Below, piece after piece: positions 43,567-51,601 of a DNA stretch of 64,000 nt. The notes beneath the pieces were generated by a model, which was given only the letters and a program-made list of their open reading frames with translations, did no database searches and had not been told where the DNA came from. A program made the translations under genes and the position numbers. Source of the stretch: Cryptosporangium arvum DSM 44712 (GTDB lineage Bacteria > Actinomycetota > Actinomycetes > Mycobacteriales > Cryptosporangiaceae). Numbering within the stretch: position 1 is the first letter of the stretch; each line of letters opens with the position of its first letter. The stretch covers positions 496,001 through 560,000 of the forward strand of contig NZ_KK073874.1 of the NCBI RefSeq assembly GCF_000585375.1, written 5' to 3'.

Positions 43567-44067
43567 GTGAACCATCGCGTGCGCCGGCTTCGTCCCGACG
43601 ATTGGCGGGAATTCCGCCGACTCCGATTAGAGGCGCTGAAAGACTCGCCGCTGGCCTTCGTCGAGCAGTACGACGACGCGCTCGCGCTCCCGGACGACGC
43701 CTGGCAGGAGCGGGCCGCCGCCACCGACCGCGCGACGTTCGTCGCCGTCGACGCGGACGACCGGCTGGTCGGAATGGCCGGGATCTTCGGCGAGGAAGCG
43801 GCCTCGGCGATGCTCGTCGGCGTGTACGTCACCCCGGCGCAGCGGGGAGGGGGCGCCGCCGCGGCGGTGATCGGCGCCGCGGTCGAGTGGGCTCGCGCCG
43901 AACTGGCCGTCGACCAGGTACGACTCTTCGTGCTCGACGTCAACGAGCGGGCCAAGTCGTTCTACCGCCGCCTCGGTTTCGCGGAGACCGGCGGCACCAT
44001 GCGGTACCCGCCCGACCCGAGTTATCTGGAGCTGGAGATGGCTGTCAGCGCTCTATCAGCGTCCTAA
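43567..44067 (+). CDS. GNAT-family N-acetyltransferase
   Basis: A 166-residue protein from GTG 43567; a -10-like TAATGT at 43538-43543 overlaps the alternative ATG 43540, which argues for the later start. GNAT motifs are VRRLRPDDWREFRRLRLEAL at the N terminus, MLVGVYVTPAQRGGGAAAAV (acetyl-CoA pyrophosphate loop, usually RxxGxG/A) and LFVLDVNERAKSFYRRLGF. It transfers an acetyl group to an unknown amine. No siderophore genes are nearby, so there is no reason to link it to the NIS cluster at 8-17 kb. Confidence 0.87.
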   Translation: MNHRVRRLRPDDWREFRRLRLEALKDSPLAFVEQYDDALALPDDAWQERAAATDRATFVAVDADDRLVGMAGIFGEEAASAMLVGVYVTPAQRGGGAAAAVIGAAVEWARAELAVDQVRLFVLDVNERAKSFYRRLGFAETGGTMRYPPDPSYLELEMAVSALSAS

Positions 44068-44138
44068 CAGGTCGCATCCGCACACTGATCCTCGAGCCTC
44101 GGTACTCGCGGCCGGTCGGGCGAAGGGGAGCGCCAGTG

Positions 44139-45023
44139 ATGAGCAGGGAATCCAGTAGCACCGTCCGGTCGGCCGACGGCACGGCGATCGGGGTGCTCAG
44201 CACCGGAGAGGGGCCCGGGCTCGTCGTCGTTCCGGGCAACAACCGTCGCGCCACCCACTACCGGGCGCTCGCCGACGAGCTCGCCGAGGACTACCGGGTG
44301 CACGTGATCGATCGGCGCGGGCGGGGTGACAGCGGTCCGCAGGGGCCGTTCTACAGCATCGAAGCCGAGGCGGCCGACGTCCACGCGGTGTTACGCGCGA
44401 CCGGATCGGACCTGCTGTTCGGGCACGGCCACGGCGGCTTGGTGGCCCTGCACCTCGCGCTCTGGCGTCCGGTCGACGCGCTGATCGTGTACGAGCCGAC
44501 GGTGAGCATCTCCGGTTCGTTCGACGCCGGCTGGGTGCCGGAGTTCCGTCGCCAGCTCGCCACCGGGCGGCACGGAGCGGCGATGGCGACGTTCCTCAAG
44601 GGCACGCGGATGGTGCCGCTGGGCAACGCACCGATGATCGTGTACCGGGCGCTGGCCGAACTGCTGCTCCACGGTGACGAGGGGGTCGAGACCAGGGCGA
44701 TCATGGCGACGACACCGGCCGAGGTCGACGAGATCGCCCGGCTGGACTCCGACGGGCGGCGGTACGCGGCGATCCACTCGCCGACCCTGCTGCTCGGCGG
44801 CGGGCGTTCGGCCGACTATCTGACCACCGCACTCCACCGGCTGCACGAGCTGATGGCCGACTCGGAGTGCCGCGTCCGCCCGGAACTCGACCACTACGCC
44901 CCCGACTACTTCGCCCCGCGTGTCGTCGCCCAGGAGATCGCCGCGTTCATCACCAACCGCAACGCGGCCCGCGTCCAGCTGGGCATCAAAGGCGCGCTCG
45001 GGTCGCTGGTGGGCGAACACTAA
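44139..45023 (+). CDS. Alpha/beta-hydrolase-fold protein lacking the nucleophile Ser
   Basis: A 294-residue protein from ATG 44139, with AAGGGGAG 8 nt upstream. The fold is clear: GLVVVPGNNRRATHYRALAD, YRVHVIDRRGRGDSGPQG (oxyanion/cap region), a nucleophile-elbow position reading LLFGHGHGGLVALHLAL, and PTLLLGGGRSADYL near the Asp position, with RPELDHYAP near the His position. The usual GxSxG is GHGHG here: the Ser is Gly. A Ser protease-like mechanism is therefore not possible at that site, so the protein may be a binding or non-canonical member. The next gene's promoter begins on its stop codon. Confidence 0.8.
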   Translation: MSRESSSTVRSADGTAIGVLSTGEGPGLVVVPGNNRRATHYRALADELAEDYRVHVIDRRGRGDSGPQGPFYSIEAEAADVHAVLRATGSDLLFGHGHGGLVALHLALWRPVDALIVYEPTVSISGSFDAGWVPEFRRQLATGRHGAAMATFLKGTRMVPLGNAPMIVYRALAELLLHGDEGVETRAIMATTPAEVDEIARLDSDGRRYAAIHSPTLLLGGGRSADYLTTALHRLHELMADSECRVRPELDHYAPDYFAPRVVAQEIAAFITNRNAARVQLGIKGALGSLVGEH

Positions 45024-45026
45024 GCT
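45021..45026 (+). promoter_or_regulatory. -10 element TAAGCT made from the upstream stop codon
   Basis: TAAGCT begins with the TAA stop of the hydrolase gene and ends 7 nt before ATG 45034, giving a leaderless transcript for the lipoprotein gene. Confidence 0.55.
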
Positions 45027-45033
45027 GCCGGGT

Positions 45034-45462
45034 ATGCGGCAGCTCACGGTGGTGCTCGTCGTCGGGCTGCTACTGACGACCGGCTGTTCGGCTCTGCGGT
45101 CGGTGCCGTCCACCGAGACGCACATCGTCTCGTTCGAGCTCGAGACCGTGCGCCCGTCCACCTACGTCGACATGAAGGCCAGTTACTCGCTGGAGCCGCT
45201 GGCCGACAAGAAGAACACCGCGTTCGGTGCGTCGTGGAACAACGAGCTCACGTTCCACTACCCCGACGTGAACCGGCTGACGCTGCTCGGCGAGGTACGG
45301 GTCAAGGACAAGCCGTTGATCCCGCCGCCGAAGGCCGCGGTCGAACTGCGGTGCCGCATCAAGGTCGACGGCGTCCTGGTCGCGGAGAACACCGGGTTCA
45401 CCGTGTCGTGCACCCACACGATGACCGCGGGCCGGCAGCAGCGCTCGACGAAGTCCTCGTGA
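45034..45462 (+). CDS. Small lipoprotein
   Basis: A 142-residue protein from ATG 45034. The signal peptide MRQLTVVLVVGLLLTTGCSA ends in lipobox LTTGC. The mature part has beta-strand-like segments (HIVSFELETVRPSTYVDMKA, ELTFHYPDVNRLTLLGEVRV, RCRIKVDGVLVAENTGFTVS) with a Cys pair. This layout resembles small extracytoplasmic MmpS-like or immunoglobulin-like lipoproteins. The function is unknown. Confidence 0.78.
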   Translation: MRQLTVVLVVGLLLTTGCSALRSVPSTETHIVSFELETVRPSTYVDMKASYSLEPLADKKNTAFGASWNNELTFHYPDVNRLTLLGEVRVKDKPLIPPPKAAVELRCRIKVDGVLVAENTGFTVSCTHTMTAGRQQRSTKSS

Positions 45463-45548
45463 TGTGACCTGCGTCGCGATTCGGTATCACGGCACCCGGT
45501 GAGCTCTCTTGTTCGTTGTGCGACCGGTTAGCCCGAGGAGGAACCACC

Positions 45549-46679
45549 TTGTCATCGAATGAAGCGCCTCGCGGTGGGTCCGGTCCGTTATTCGCCGCGT
45601 TAGCCGTCACCGGCGTCGTGGCGTCGCTGGCCTGGGCCGCTCGGGACATTCCGTCCGCGCTCGGTGCGCGCCCGACCGGCGCCCGGCTGGAGCGGATACG
45701 GCAGTCGCCGCGGTTCCGGGACGGCGCGTTCCAGAACGAGCAACCGTCGCCCCTGGCGGCCGTCCCCGGCGGCCGCGGCATGATCGGCGAGATGCTGTTC
45801 GGACGTCAGCAGCGGCGCCCGCGCAAGCCGGTGCCGATCGTCACGCCGAGCGTCACCGAACCGGCGTCCACCGGGCTCCGCACCACCTGGCTCGGCCACG
45901 CCACCGTGCTGCTCGAGATCGAAGGCCGACGCGTCCTGTTCGACCCGGTCTGGAGCGAGCGGTGTTCGCCGTCGTCGCTGGCCGGGCCGCGCCGGCTGCA
46001 CCCGGTGCCGCTGGACCTCGCTGCGCTGCCCGCCGTCGACGCCGTGGTGATCTCGCACGACCACTACGACCACCTCGACGAGACGAGCATCCGGACGCTG
46101 ACCCGGCTGCAGGAGGCGCCGTTCCTGGTGCCGCTCGGCGTCGGTGCCCACCTCGAACGGTGGGGCGTGCCGGGCGACCGGATCGTCGAACTCGACTGGG
46201 ACGAGACCGCCACGATCGCCGGGCTCGGCTTCACCGCCACCGCGGCGCGCCACTTCTCCGGCCGCCTCCGCTCCGACAACGCCACGCTCTGGGCCTCGTG
46301 GGTGGTGGCCGGCGTCGACCGCAAGGTCTTCTACACCGGCGACTCCGGGTACTTCGAGGGTTACGAGACGATCGGCGCCGCCCACGGCCCGTTCGACCTG
46401 ACGCTGGTTCAGATCGGTGCCTACGCACCGTATTGGCCGGATATCCACATGACGCCCGAGGAGGGTGTCGCCGCCCACGTCGCGGTGAACGGTGGTCTGC
46501 TCGTCCCGGTGCACTGGGGGACCTTCAACCTGGCGCTGCACGACTGGTCCGAGCCGGTCGAGCGACTGCTCACCGAGGCCGAGGAGTGCGGCGTCCTGGT
46601 AGCGGTTCCGCGCCCCGGTGAAGCGGTCGACGTCGACGCGCCGCCGAAGCCCGACGGCTGGTGGCGTTCCGTCGCCTGA
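45549..46679 (+). CDS. MBL-fold metallohydrolase (NAPE-PLD/UlaG-like), membrane-anchored
   Basis: A 376-residue protein; start TTG 45549 was chosen because GAGGAGGAA lies 7 nt upstream. An N-terminal hydrophobic stretch (GPLFAALAVTGVVASLAWAA) is a likely anchor. The metallo-beta-lactamase fold follows: TWLGHATVLLEIEGRRVLFD, the zinc-binding HxHxDH in VVISHDHYDHLDETS, ATAARHFSGR, FYTGDSGYFEGY and VPVHWGTFNLALHDW. This subfamily often cleaves phosphodiesters such as N-acylphosphatidylethanolamine; the substrate is not known. Confidence 0.88.
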   Translation: MSSNEAPRGGSGPLFAALAVTGVVASLAWAARDIPSALGARPTGARLERIRQSPRFRDGAFQNEQPSPLAAVPGGRGMIGEMLFGRQQRRPRKPVPIVTPSVTEPASTGLRTTWLGHATVLLEIEGRRVLFDPVWSERCSPSSLAGPRRLHPVPLDLAALPAVDAVVISHDHYDHLDETSIRTLTRLQEAPFLVPLGVGAHLERWGVPGDRIVELDWDETATIAGLGFTATAARHFSGRLRSDNATLWASWVVAGVDRKVFYTGDSGYFEGYETIGAAHGPFDLTLVQIGAYAPYWPDIHMTPEEGVAAHVAVNGGLLVPVHWGTFNLALHDWSEPVERLLTEAEECGVLVAVPRPGEAVDVDAPPKPDGWWRSVA

Positions 46680-46707
46680 CCACTGCTTTTCACGCTCTCC
46701 GAGCTCG

Positions 46708-46746
46708 CACCGCCCCCGCGCCTCCCCTCTCCGCGCGGGGGCGGTG
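46708..46746 (+). terminator. 14-bp GC-rich hairpin
   Basis: CACCGCCCCCGCGC and GCGCGGGGGCGGTG pair perfectly around an 11-nt loop, 29 nt after the metallohydrolase stop, with no T-run. This is a typical high-GC actinomycete terminator. The gap 46680-46959 has no gene. Confidence 0.75.
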
Positions 46747-46959
46747 TCGTGTCCGGGTGCGGACGCCGCCCCGGCCGCGACCCCCGGCCGGAGCGCGCAG
46801 GCGCCGCGCGCCGCCCACCGTTCGGTGGGCGTCCGACGAAGCGGCCAGGGTGACAGCTGACCGGATGGGGGAACCGGCGGGGCTGCGCCGCGTAACGCCA
46901 CTACTTAGCGTAACTAGTTGAATCCGGACGGACCCGGATCGGGGGTAGGGGGAGGAATC

Positions 46960-47433
46960 ATGTCGAAGGGGTTACATCGTGCGGGGCGGAGACGGAAGCG
47001 ACCGGGATCGCGGCGCCTCGGGGGGCGCGCCGCGATCGTGGCCGGTGCGGTCGTGCTGGCCATGATCGTCATCGGTCTGCCGCTGGCCGCGGCTCCACGG
47101 ACGGCGACCGGCAGCACCACCGACGGCGCCGCCGCGGACTGCGTCGTCGCCTCGGTGGGGGAGAACCTGGTGCGGATCATCTGCGGTATCACCGACCTGA
47201 GCCGCGACGGCGACTCGGTGTACATCGGGTGGCGGACGACGAGCGGTGGGGTCCGCTCGATCTACCACCGGGAGGGCGCCGGCCACACGATCTCGGTGAC
47301 CGGCTACGCGCCGACGGCGGCCGGTGAGCCGCCGCACCGGGTGCTCTGGCGGGTCTGCCGGGACCGCCAGGCACCCTGGCGGGACACGTGCTCGGAGTGG
47401 CGCACGGTCTGGGCCACGCCCACCGCGGAATGA
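46960..47433 (+). CDS. Secreted or membrane-anchored small Cys-containing protein
   Basis: A 157-residue protein from ATG 46960 with GGAGGAA just upstream. A long basic head (MSKGLHRAGRRRKRPGSRR) precedes a hydrophobic helix (AAIVAGAVVLAMIVIGLPLA), then an extracytoplasmic part of about 100 residues with four Cys, probably two disulfides (DCVVASVGENLVRIICGI, RVCRDRQAPWRDTCSEWR). It contains several Trp and looks like a compact beta domain. I do not recognise the family. Confidence 0.7.
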   Translation: MSKGLHRAGRRRKRPGSRRLGGRAAIVAGAVVLAMIVIGLPLAAAPRTATGSTTDGAAADCVVASVGENLVRIICGITDLSRDGDSVYIGWRTTSGGVRSIYHREGAGHTISVTGYAPTAAGEPPHRVLWRVCRDRQAPWRDTCSEWRTVWATPTAE

Positions 47434-47435
47434 CG

Positions 47436-47897
47436 TCAGGCCCGTTCGGTGCGCTGGACGGGCCGGCCGGGCCGCCAGAGCTCGACCACCAGTACGTTCC
47501 GCTCGTGATCGACGGACGTGAGGGTCGCGTCCAGGAGATCGACGCGGAACAGGTGGTACGGCTCCGGCGGCTTCCGCTCGGCGAGGTACGCCTTCTGATC
47601 GGCGACCTCGGACGCGACCCCGCTGACCTTGGCGTCGCCGCCGTCCATCGTCCCGTCGCCCGGGTTCGCGTGCAGCGCCAGCCGGCCGTCCCGCCGCAGG
47701 TCGAGCGCCTTGCGCGCCTCCCACATCGAGCCGAACGTCAGGTCGGGCCCGTAGAAGTCGACCTCGGTGCCGCTGACCCGCGGTGATCCGTCGGCGCGCA
47801 GCGTCGCGAGCACGTGGTGCTTGGTCGCCGTGAACCGCGCCTTGATCCTCTCCGCCAGGTCCGGTGCCTCGGCGGAGAACTGCTCCCAATTCGCCAT
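47436..47897 (-). CDS. Pyridoxamine-5'-phosphate-oxidase-like split-barrel protein
   Basis: A 153-residue protein from ATG 47897. Typical split-barrel FMN/F420-binding features are HHVLATLRADGSPRVSGTEV, LTFGSMWEARKALDLRRDGR and RLALHANPGDGTMDGGDAKV, then FRVDLLDATLTSVDHERNVL. Members bind FMN, F420 or haem and often act in redox defence. The stop lies 2 nt from the convergent stop of the secreted protein, and the gene sits 12 nt downstream of the diguanylate cyclase gene in the same direction. Confidence 0.87.
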   Translation of the reverse strand: MANWEQFSAEAPDLAERIKARFTATKHHVLATLRADGSPRVSGTEVDFYGPDLTFGSMWEARKALDLRRDGRLALHANPGDGTMDGGDAKVSGVASEVADQKAYLAERKPPEPYHLFRVDLLDATLTSVDHERNVLVVELWRPGRPVQRTERA

Positions 47898-47909
47898 GAC
47901 GGCAGTCTG

Positions 47910-49952
47910 CTAGCGAACCTTGACAGTTTCCGGCAGGGTTTCGATCGCCGTCACGATGTCGGCCCGCACGGTCGCCACCAGCTCGTCGACGGCCGCGTCG
48001 TCGAAGCCGATCGTCCGGTCCTCGGCCCGGGAAGCCACCGGCACGCCCCGGCTGCGGTTCTCGGCCCAGTTCAGGCAGGCCGAGATGATCCGCGAGCTCG
48101 CCGGGTGGCAGCCGGGGGCGTCCAGCGCCTCGATCAGCGCGAGCATCTCGGGGTCGGTCGTGTCCGACGTCGGGTGCAGCGCGGTGCGGTCGGTGCGGGA
48201 GAGCACCGGGGAGCGCAGTGCCGCCACCCGGCCGGCCGCCACCACCAGGCGCAGCTGGAACTCGTCCAGGCCGACCCGGTCCGCGACCTGGGCGCACAGT
48301 TCCGCGACCACGCCGGCGCCGTCGAGACCGTCCGTCGGTCCGGCCGACCGGGAACCTTCGCTCGGGGCGGGCTCGGCCGGCGCCTCGGCGATCGTCGAGG
48401 CGCGGACCACGCGGTTCCGGCCGGTCGCCTTGGCGTGGTACATCGCGCGGTCGGCGTCACGCATCAGCGCCTCGTCGTCGACCAGGCCGCTGGCCGAAGC
48501 GACGCCGAGCGAACCGGTGACCGACACCAGGCCGGTCTCGGAGACCTCCACCGGCTGGGCGCAGAGCGCCGACCGCAGTCGCTCGGCCAGGATCGCCGCG
48601 CCGGTCTCGTCGGTGTCGGGCAGCAGCCAGACGAATTCCTCGCCGCCGAAGCGCGCCACGACGTCCCCTCCGCGGGTGACGGCCTGCAGCCGGGCCGCCG
48701 CCTGCATCAGCGTCAGGTCGCCGGCCTGGTGGCCTCGCTCGTCGTTGATCTTCTTGAAGTGGTCCAGATCGAGCACCACGAGAGCGAGCGGACGCCCGGT
48801 CCGGCGGGCCCGAGCCACCTCGGTGCGCATCGTGTCGTCGAAGAACCGGCGGTTGTGCAGGCCGGTGAGCGGGTCGGTGACCGCGAGCCGCTCCTGCTCA
48901 CGCAGCGCGCCGGCGAGCTGGCGGGCCAGGTCGGTGCGGTCGCGGGTGACCAGGTACTGCCGCACCATCAGCCCGGCGACCACGACCAGTCCGACGACCA
49001 GCGCGGCGTAGTTCCCGCCGTGCCGGGCGAACTCCAGCGTCAGGCCGACCGAGGCGGCGGTGCCTGCGGCCAGCAGCGGGACGACGGTCAGGTCCCGGCC
49101 GACGGCGAGGCGGACGGCGTCGGGCTCCCGGTGCCGGGCGGCGACCAGGCCACCGATCGCCAGCAGCACCGCGGCGAGCTGGTAGCCGTTGTCGAGCCAG
49201 CTGCCGTCGTCGTAGGTCTGGTGGATGCGCCCGTACATGTACAGGCAGTCGGTGAGCGCGTAGACCAGGTAGGCCCAGCCGGCCAGGCGCACCGAGACCG
49301 GCAGCCGGCGGTGGCCGGAAAGGCCCAGCGTCAGCAGGCAGACCAGCACCAGGATGTCGGCGAGCGGGTACGCGGCGGTGACCACGAGCGAGACGCCGAC
49401 GGTGTCGGTGAGCTGCGGCGCGGCCAGCAGACGCCAGCCGAGCGCGCCGAGGCCGACGAGCACCAGCGCGACGTCGAACAGCGCCCGGCCCCGGCGGGAG
49501 CGGTGACCCTGCCCGAACGCGACGAAGAATCCGGGGAGCACCGCGAGGAACTGGGCCAGGAAGATGGCGTCGGAGATCGACGGGTACGAGATGTCGGGGT
49601 AACCCAGCCAGATCGACTCACCGGCGAGCCAGAGCGCGAACGAGACCGCGAACGCGATCCACGCCCGCCCCGTGCGGCTCTCCTTGGCCCGGCGCCGGGC
49701 GGCGACGGCCGCGGTGACGACGGCCGCCGCGATCGGGACCAGGAACAGCGCGTTGGCGATCGTGCGCAGCGGCGAGTGCTCGTCGCGCGCCACCCAGTTG
49801 AACACCGCGTACGCGACGAGCCAGTACAGGCCACCGATGACCGCGAGACGGACGACGCGGTCCGCGCGGATCAGCCGCATCACGGCGGCGCCGGAGCTGG
49901 TGTCTACGGGGTCGTAGTTCAGCCCCTCGCGCTCCGCGGCGAACTTGTCCAT
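47910..49952 (-). CDS. Membrane diguanylate cyclase (GGDEF) with degenerate HD-like tail
   Basis: A 680-residue protein from ATG 49952. About ten hydrophobic helices fill residues 35-340. A GGDEF domain follows (RLAVTDPLTGLHNRRFFDDT, LALVVLDLDHFKKINDERGH) with active site GGEEF and, five residues upstream, the inhibitory RxxD as RGGD, so it should make c-di-GMP with product feedback. The last about 120 residues, LCAQVADRVGLDEFQLRLVV and HPASSRIISACLNWAENR, resemble a HD-GYP domain that has lost its HD metal ligands. Signals sensed by the membrane part would set c-di-GMP levels. Confidence 0.9.
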   Translation of the reverse strand: MDKFAAEREGLNYDPVDTSSGAAVMRLIRADRVVRLAVIGGLYWLVAYAVFNWVARDEHSPLRTIANALFLVPIAAAVVTAAVAARRRAKESRTGRAWIAFAVSFALWLAGESIWLGYPDISYPSISDAIFLAQFLAVLPGFFVAFGQGHRSRRGRALFDVALVLVGLGALGWRLLAAPQLTDTVGVSLVVTAAYPLADILVLVCLLTLGLSGHRRLPVSVRLAGWAYLVYALTDCLYMYGRIHQTYDDGSWLDNGYQLAAVLLAIGGLVAARHREPDAVRLAVGRDLTVVPLLAAGTAASVGLTLEFARHGGNYAALVVGLVVVAGLMVRQYLVTRDRTDLARQLAGALREQERLAVTDPLTGLHNRRFFDDTMRTEVARARRTGRPLALVVLDLDHFKKINDERGHQAGDLTLMQAAARLQAVTRGGDVVARFGGEEFVWLLPDTDETGAAILAERLRSALCAQPVEVSETGLVSVTGSLGVASASGLVDDEALMRDADRAMYHAKATGRNRVVRASTIAEAPAEPAPSEGSRSAGPTDGLDGAGVVAELCAQVADRVGLDEFQLRLVVAAGRVAALRSPVLSRTDRTALHPTSDTTDPEMLALIEALDAPGCHPASSRIISACLNWAENRSRGVPVASRAEDRTIGFDDAAVDELVATVRADIVTAIETLPETVKVR

Positions 49953-50059
49953 CGCGACTCACCCATCCCCCGAACTCGGCGGGCTCCTGCCCGTTCGAGT
50001 TCTTCATCGGCGTGTCGCCGCGCCGGGCGAGTGTTGCCGGGGCGTCTCCTGGTTGCGCG

Positions 50060-51040
50060 TCAGTGGCGCGTGAGCACGATCTCCACCGCGCCGGGGTCGG
50101 CGGTCAGGTAGCAGGAGCCGCCGACCGGGAACGTGTAGAGGGGGTTGGTGTGGCCCACGTCGACGTTCGCGAGCACCGGCACGCCGGCCAGCTGCGGAGC
50201 GGTGGTGACGAGGTGCCGGAGCACGTCCCGCGTCATCCCGGTACGCCGCTGGAACCGCCCGACGACCAGGCCGCGCACCGCGATCCCGGTCTGCAGGAGC
50301 GACGTGAGGTGACGCGCGAAGTCGTGCACCGTCGATTCGAAGTCGTCCTCCACGACGACGATCGCCCCGTCGAGGTCGGGCCAGTACGGGGTGCCCTGCA
50401 GCAGGTTGATCGTGCCCAGGTTGCCACCGACGAGTGGGCCGTTCGCGGTGCCGGGCTGGAGCACCCACCAGCCCTCGTTGCGTTCGGGCGCCTCCCGTTC
50501 GGTCAGCCGGTACCACTCGTCGTCGGTCCAGACCTCGGCCGGAACCCACCCCACCGGAGCCTCGCCGAACACCGCGCTCCGGAACGCCTCGATCGTCGCC
50601 TCGTTGTGCTCGCGCATCCCGAACGTCGAGAAGTGCGGCCCCGAGTACGTGACGAGGTTCGCGCGCGCCAGGAGCGCGCACTGCAGGGCGGTGATGTCGG
50701 AGAACCCGCAGAGCACCTTCGGGTTCGCGCGGATCAGGTCGTAGTCCAGGTGCGGTAACAGCTGGTTGACGTGGTAGCCGCCGATCACCGTCAGGATCCC
50801 GGAGACGTCCGGGTCTGCGAACGCCTCGTGCAGGTCGGCGACGCGACCGGCGACGGGCCCGGTGCCGAGCGGCCCGGTCTCGTTCACGTGCTCGGAGAAC
50901 GTGACCCGCACTCCGAACTCCGCCGTCAGCCGGTCGATCGCGGCGTCGCGGTTGGCGTCGGAGATGAGCTGGAGCGACGACGACGGCGCGATCACCCGGA
51001 GCTGGTCGCCGGCGGTCAGCTTGCGCGGGAGCGTGGTCAT
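50060..51040 (-). CDS. S66-family LD-carboxypeptidase/MccF-like peptidase
   Basis: A 326-residue protein from ATG 51040, overlapping the upstream gene stop by 4 nt. S66 features are LTAGDQLRVIAPSSSLQLIS, VSGILTVIGGYHVNQLLPHL, the nucleophile turn VLCGFSDITALQCALLARA (Ser), GPLVGGNLGTINLLQGTPYW, and a C-terminal VLANVDVGHTNPLYTFP supplying the His. It is closer to the MccF immunity-type branch than to cell-wall LdcA. MccF enzymes inactivate microcin C-like Trojan-horse antibiotics. Coupling to a YbaK-type deacylase supports a translation-related defence role; this is inference. Confidence 0.85.
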   Translation of the reverse strand: MTTLPRKLTAGDQLRVIAPSSSLQLISDANRDAAIDRLTAEFGVRVTFSEHVNETGPLGTGPVAGRVADLHEAFADPDVSGILTVIGGYHVNQLLPHLDYDLIRANPKVLCGFSDITALQCALLARANLVTYSGPHFSTFGMREHNEATIEAFRSAVFGEAPVGWVPAEVWTDDEWYRLTEREAPERNEGWWVLQPGTANGPLVGGNLGTINLLQGTPYWPDLDGAIVVVEDDFESTVHDFARHLTSLLQTGIAVRGLVVGRFQRRTGMTRDVLRHLVTTAPQLAGVPVLANVDVGHTNPLYTFPVGGSCYLTADPGAVEIVLTRH

Positions 51041-51558
51041 CGGCCGAGGTCCTCGAGGACGTCCGCGGTGGCGAGCGCGGCCAGCGTCGCGCCGGGCACC
51101 CGCAGCTTGGAGCCGCGCACGCCGCTGCCGATCACCAGGCTGCGGCCGGCGGCCACCGCCGCGTCGACGAGCACCGGCCAGTCGGACGGCAGGCCGAGCG
51201 GGGTCACCCCGCCGTAGGCCATCCCCGTGATGTCGACCACTTCGTCGAGCGGGGCGAAGGACACCTTGCGGACGTCGAGGTGCCTGCGGACGAGCCCGTT
51301 GATGTCGGCCCTGGTCGTGGCCAGGACAAGGCACGCGGCGTACTTCACGACACCGCCGCGCTTCCCGGCGACGACGACGCAGTTGGCCGACTCCTCCAGC
51401 GGCTCGCCGTACCGGGCGCAGAACGCCTCGGTGTCGGCGTCGGTGGGGTCGATCGCCGCCACCTGGACCTCGCTGAGGTGTTTCACGACGGCCGCCACCG
51501 GTGGGGCCAGGAGTTCGGGATGGTCGGCGGCGGGCAACCAGGTCAACGTTTCCGGCAT
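51037..51558 (-). CDS. YbaK/EbsC-type aminoacyl-tRNA deacylase
   Basis: A 173-residue protein from ATG 51558. The YbaK fold is visible in VAAVVKHLSEVQVAAIDPTD, NCVVVAGKRGGVVKYAACLV (with the usual Lys), LDVRKVSFAPLDEVVDITGM and GGVTPLGLPSDWPVLVDAAV, then GSGVRGSKLRVPGATLAALA. These enzymes remove mis-attached amino acids from tRNA. Its stop overlaps the start of the S66 peptidase, so both are made together. The divergent epimerase gene starts 44 nt away. Confidence 0.88.
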   Translation of the reverse strand: MPETLTWLPAADHPELLAPPVAAVVKHLSEVQVAAIDPTDADTEAFCARYGEPLEESANCVVVAGKRGGVVKYAACLVLATTRADINGLVRRHLDVRKVSFAPLDEVVDITGMAYGGVTPLGLPSDWPVLVDAAVAAGRSLVIGSGVRGSKLRVPGATLAALATADVLEDLGR

Positions 51559-51601
51559 GCTGCAACCCAACCACGAATGCGTTCGGCGAGAGGAACCCTT
51601 G

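Noticed and set aside
43567-44067. The GNAT gene as the missing siderophore acyltransferase
   Set aside because: It lies 26 kb from the cluster, has no iron box, and resembles general GNAT proteins more than RhbD/IucB types.
47814-50111. A 765-codon plus-strand frame opposite the diguanylate cyclase
   Set aside because: Antisense shadow: Arg/Gly/Asp-rich with no domain, whereas the minus strand carries GGEEF and membrane helices.
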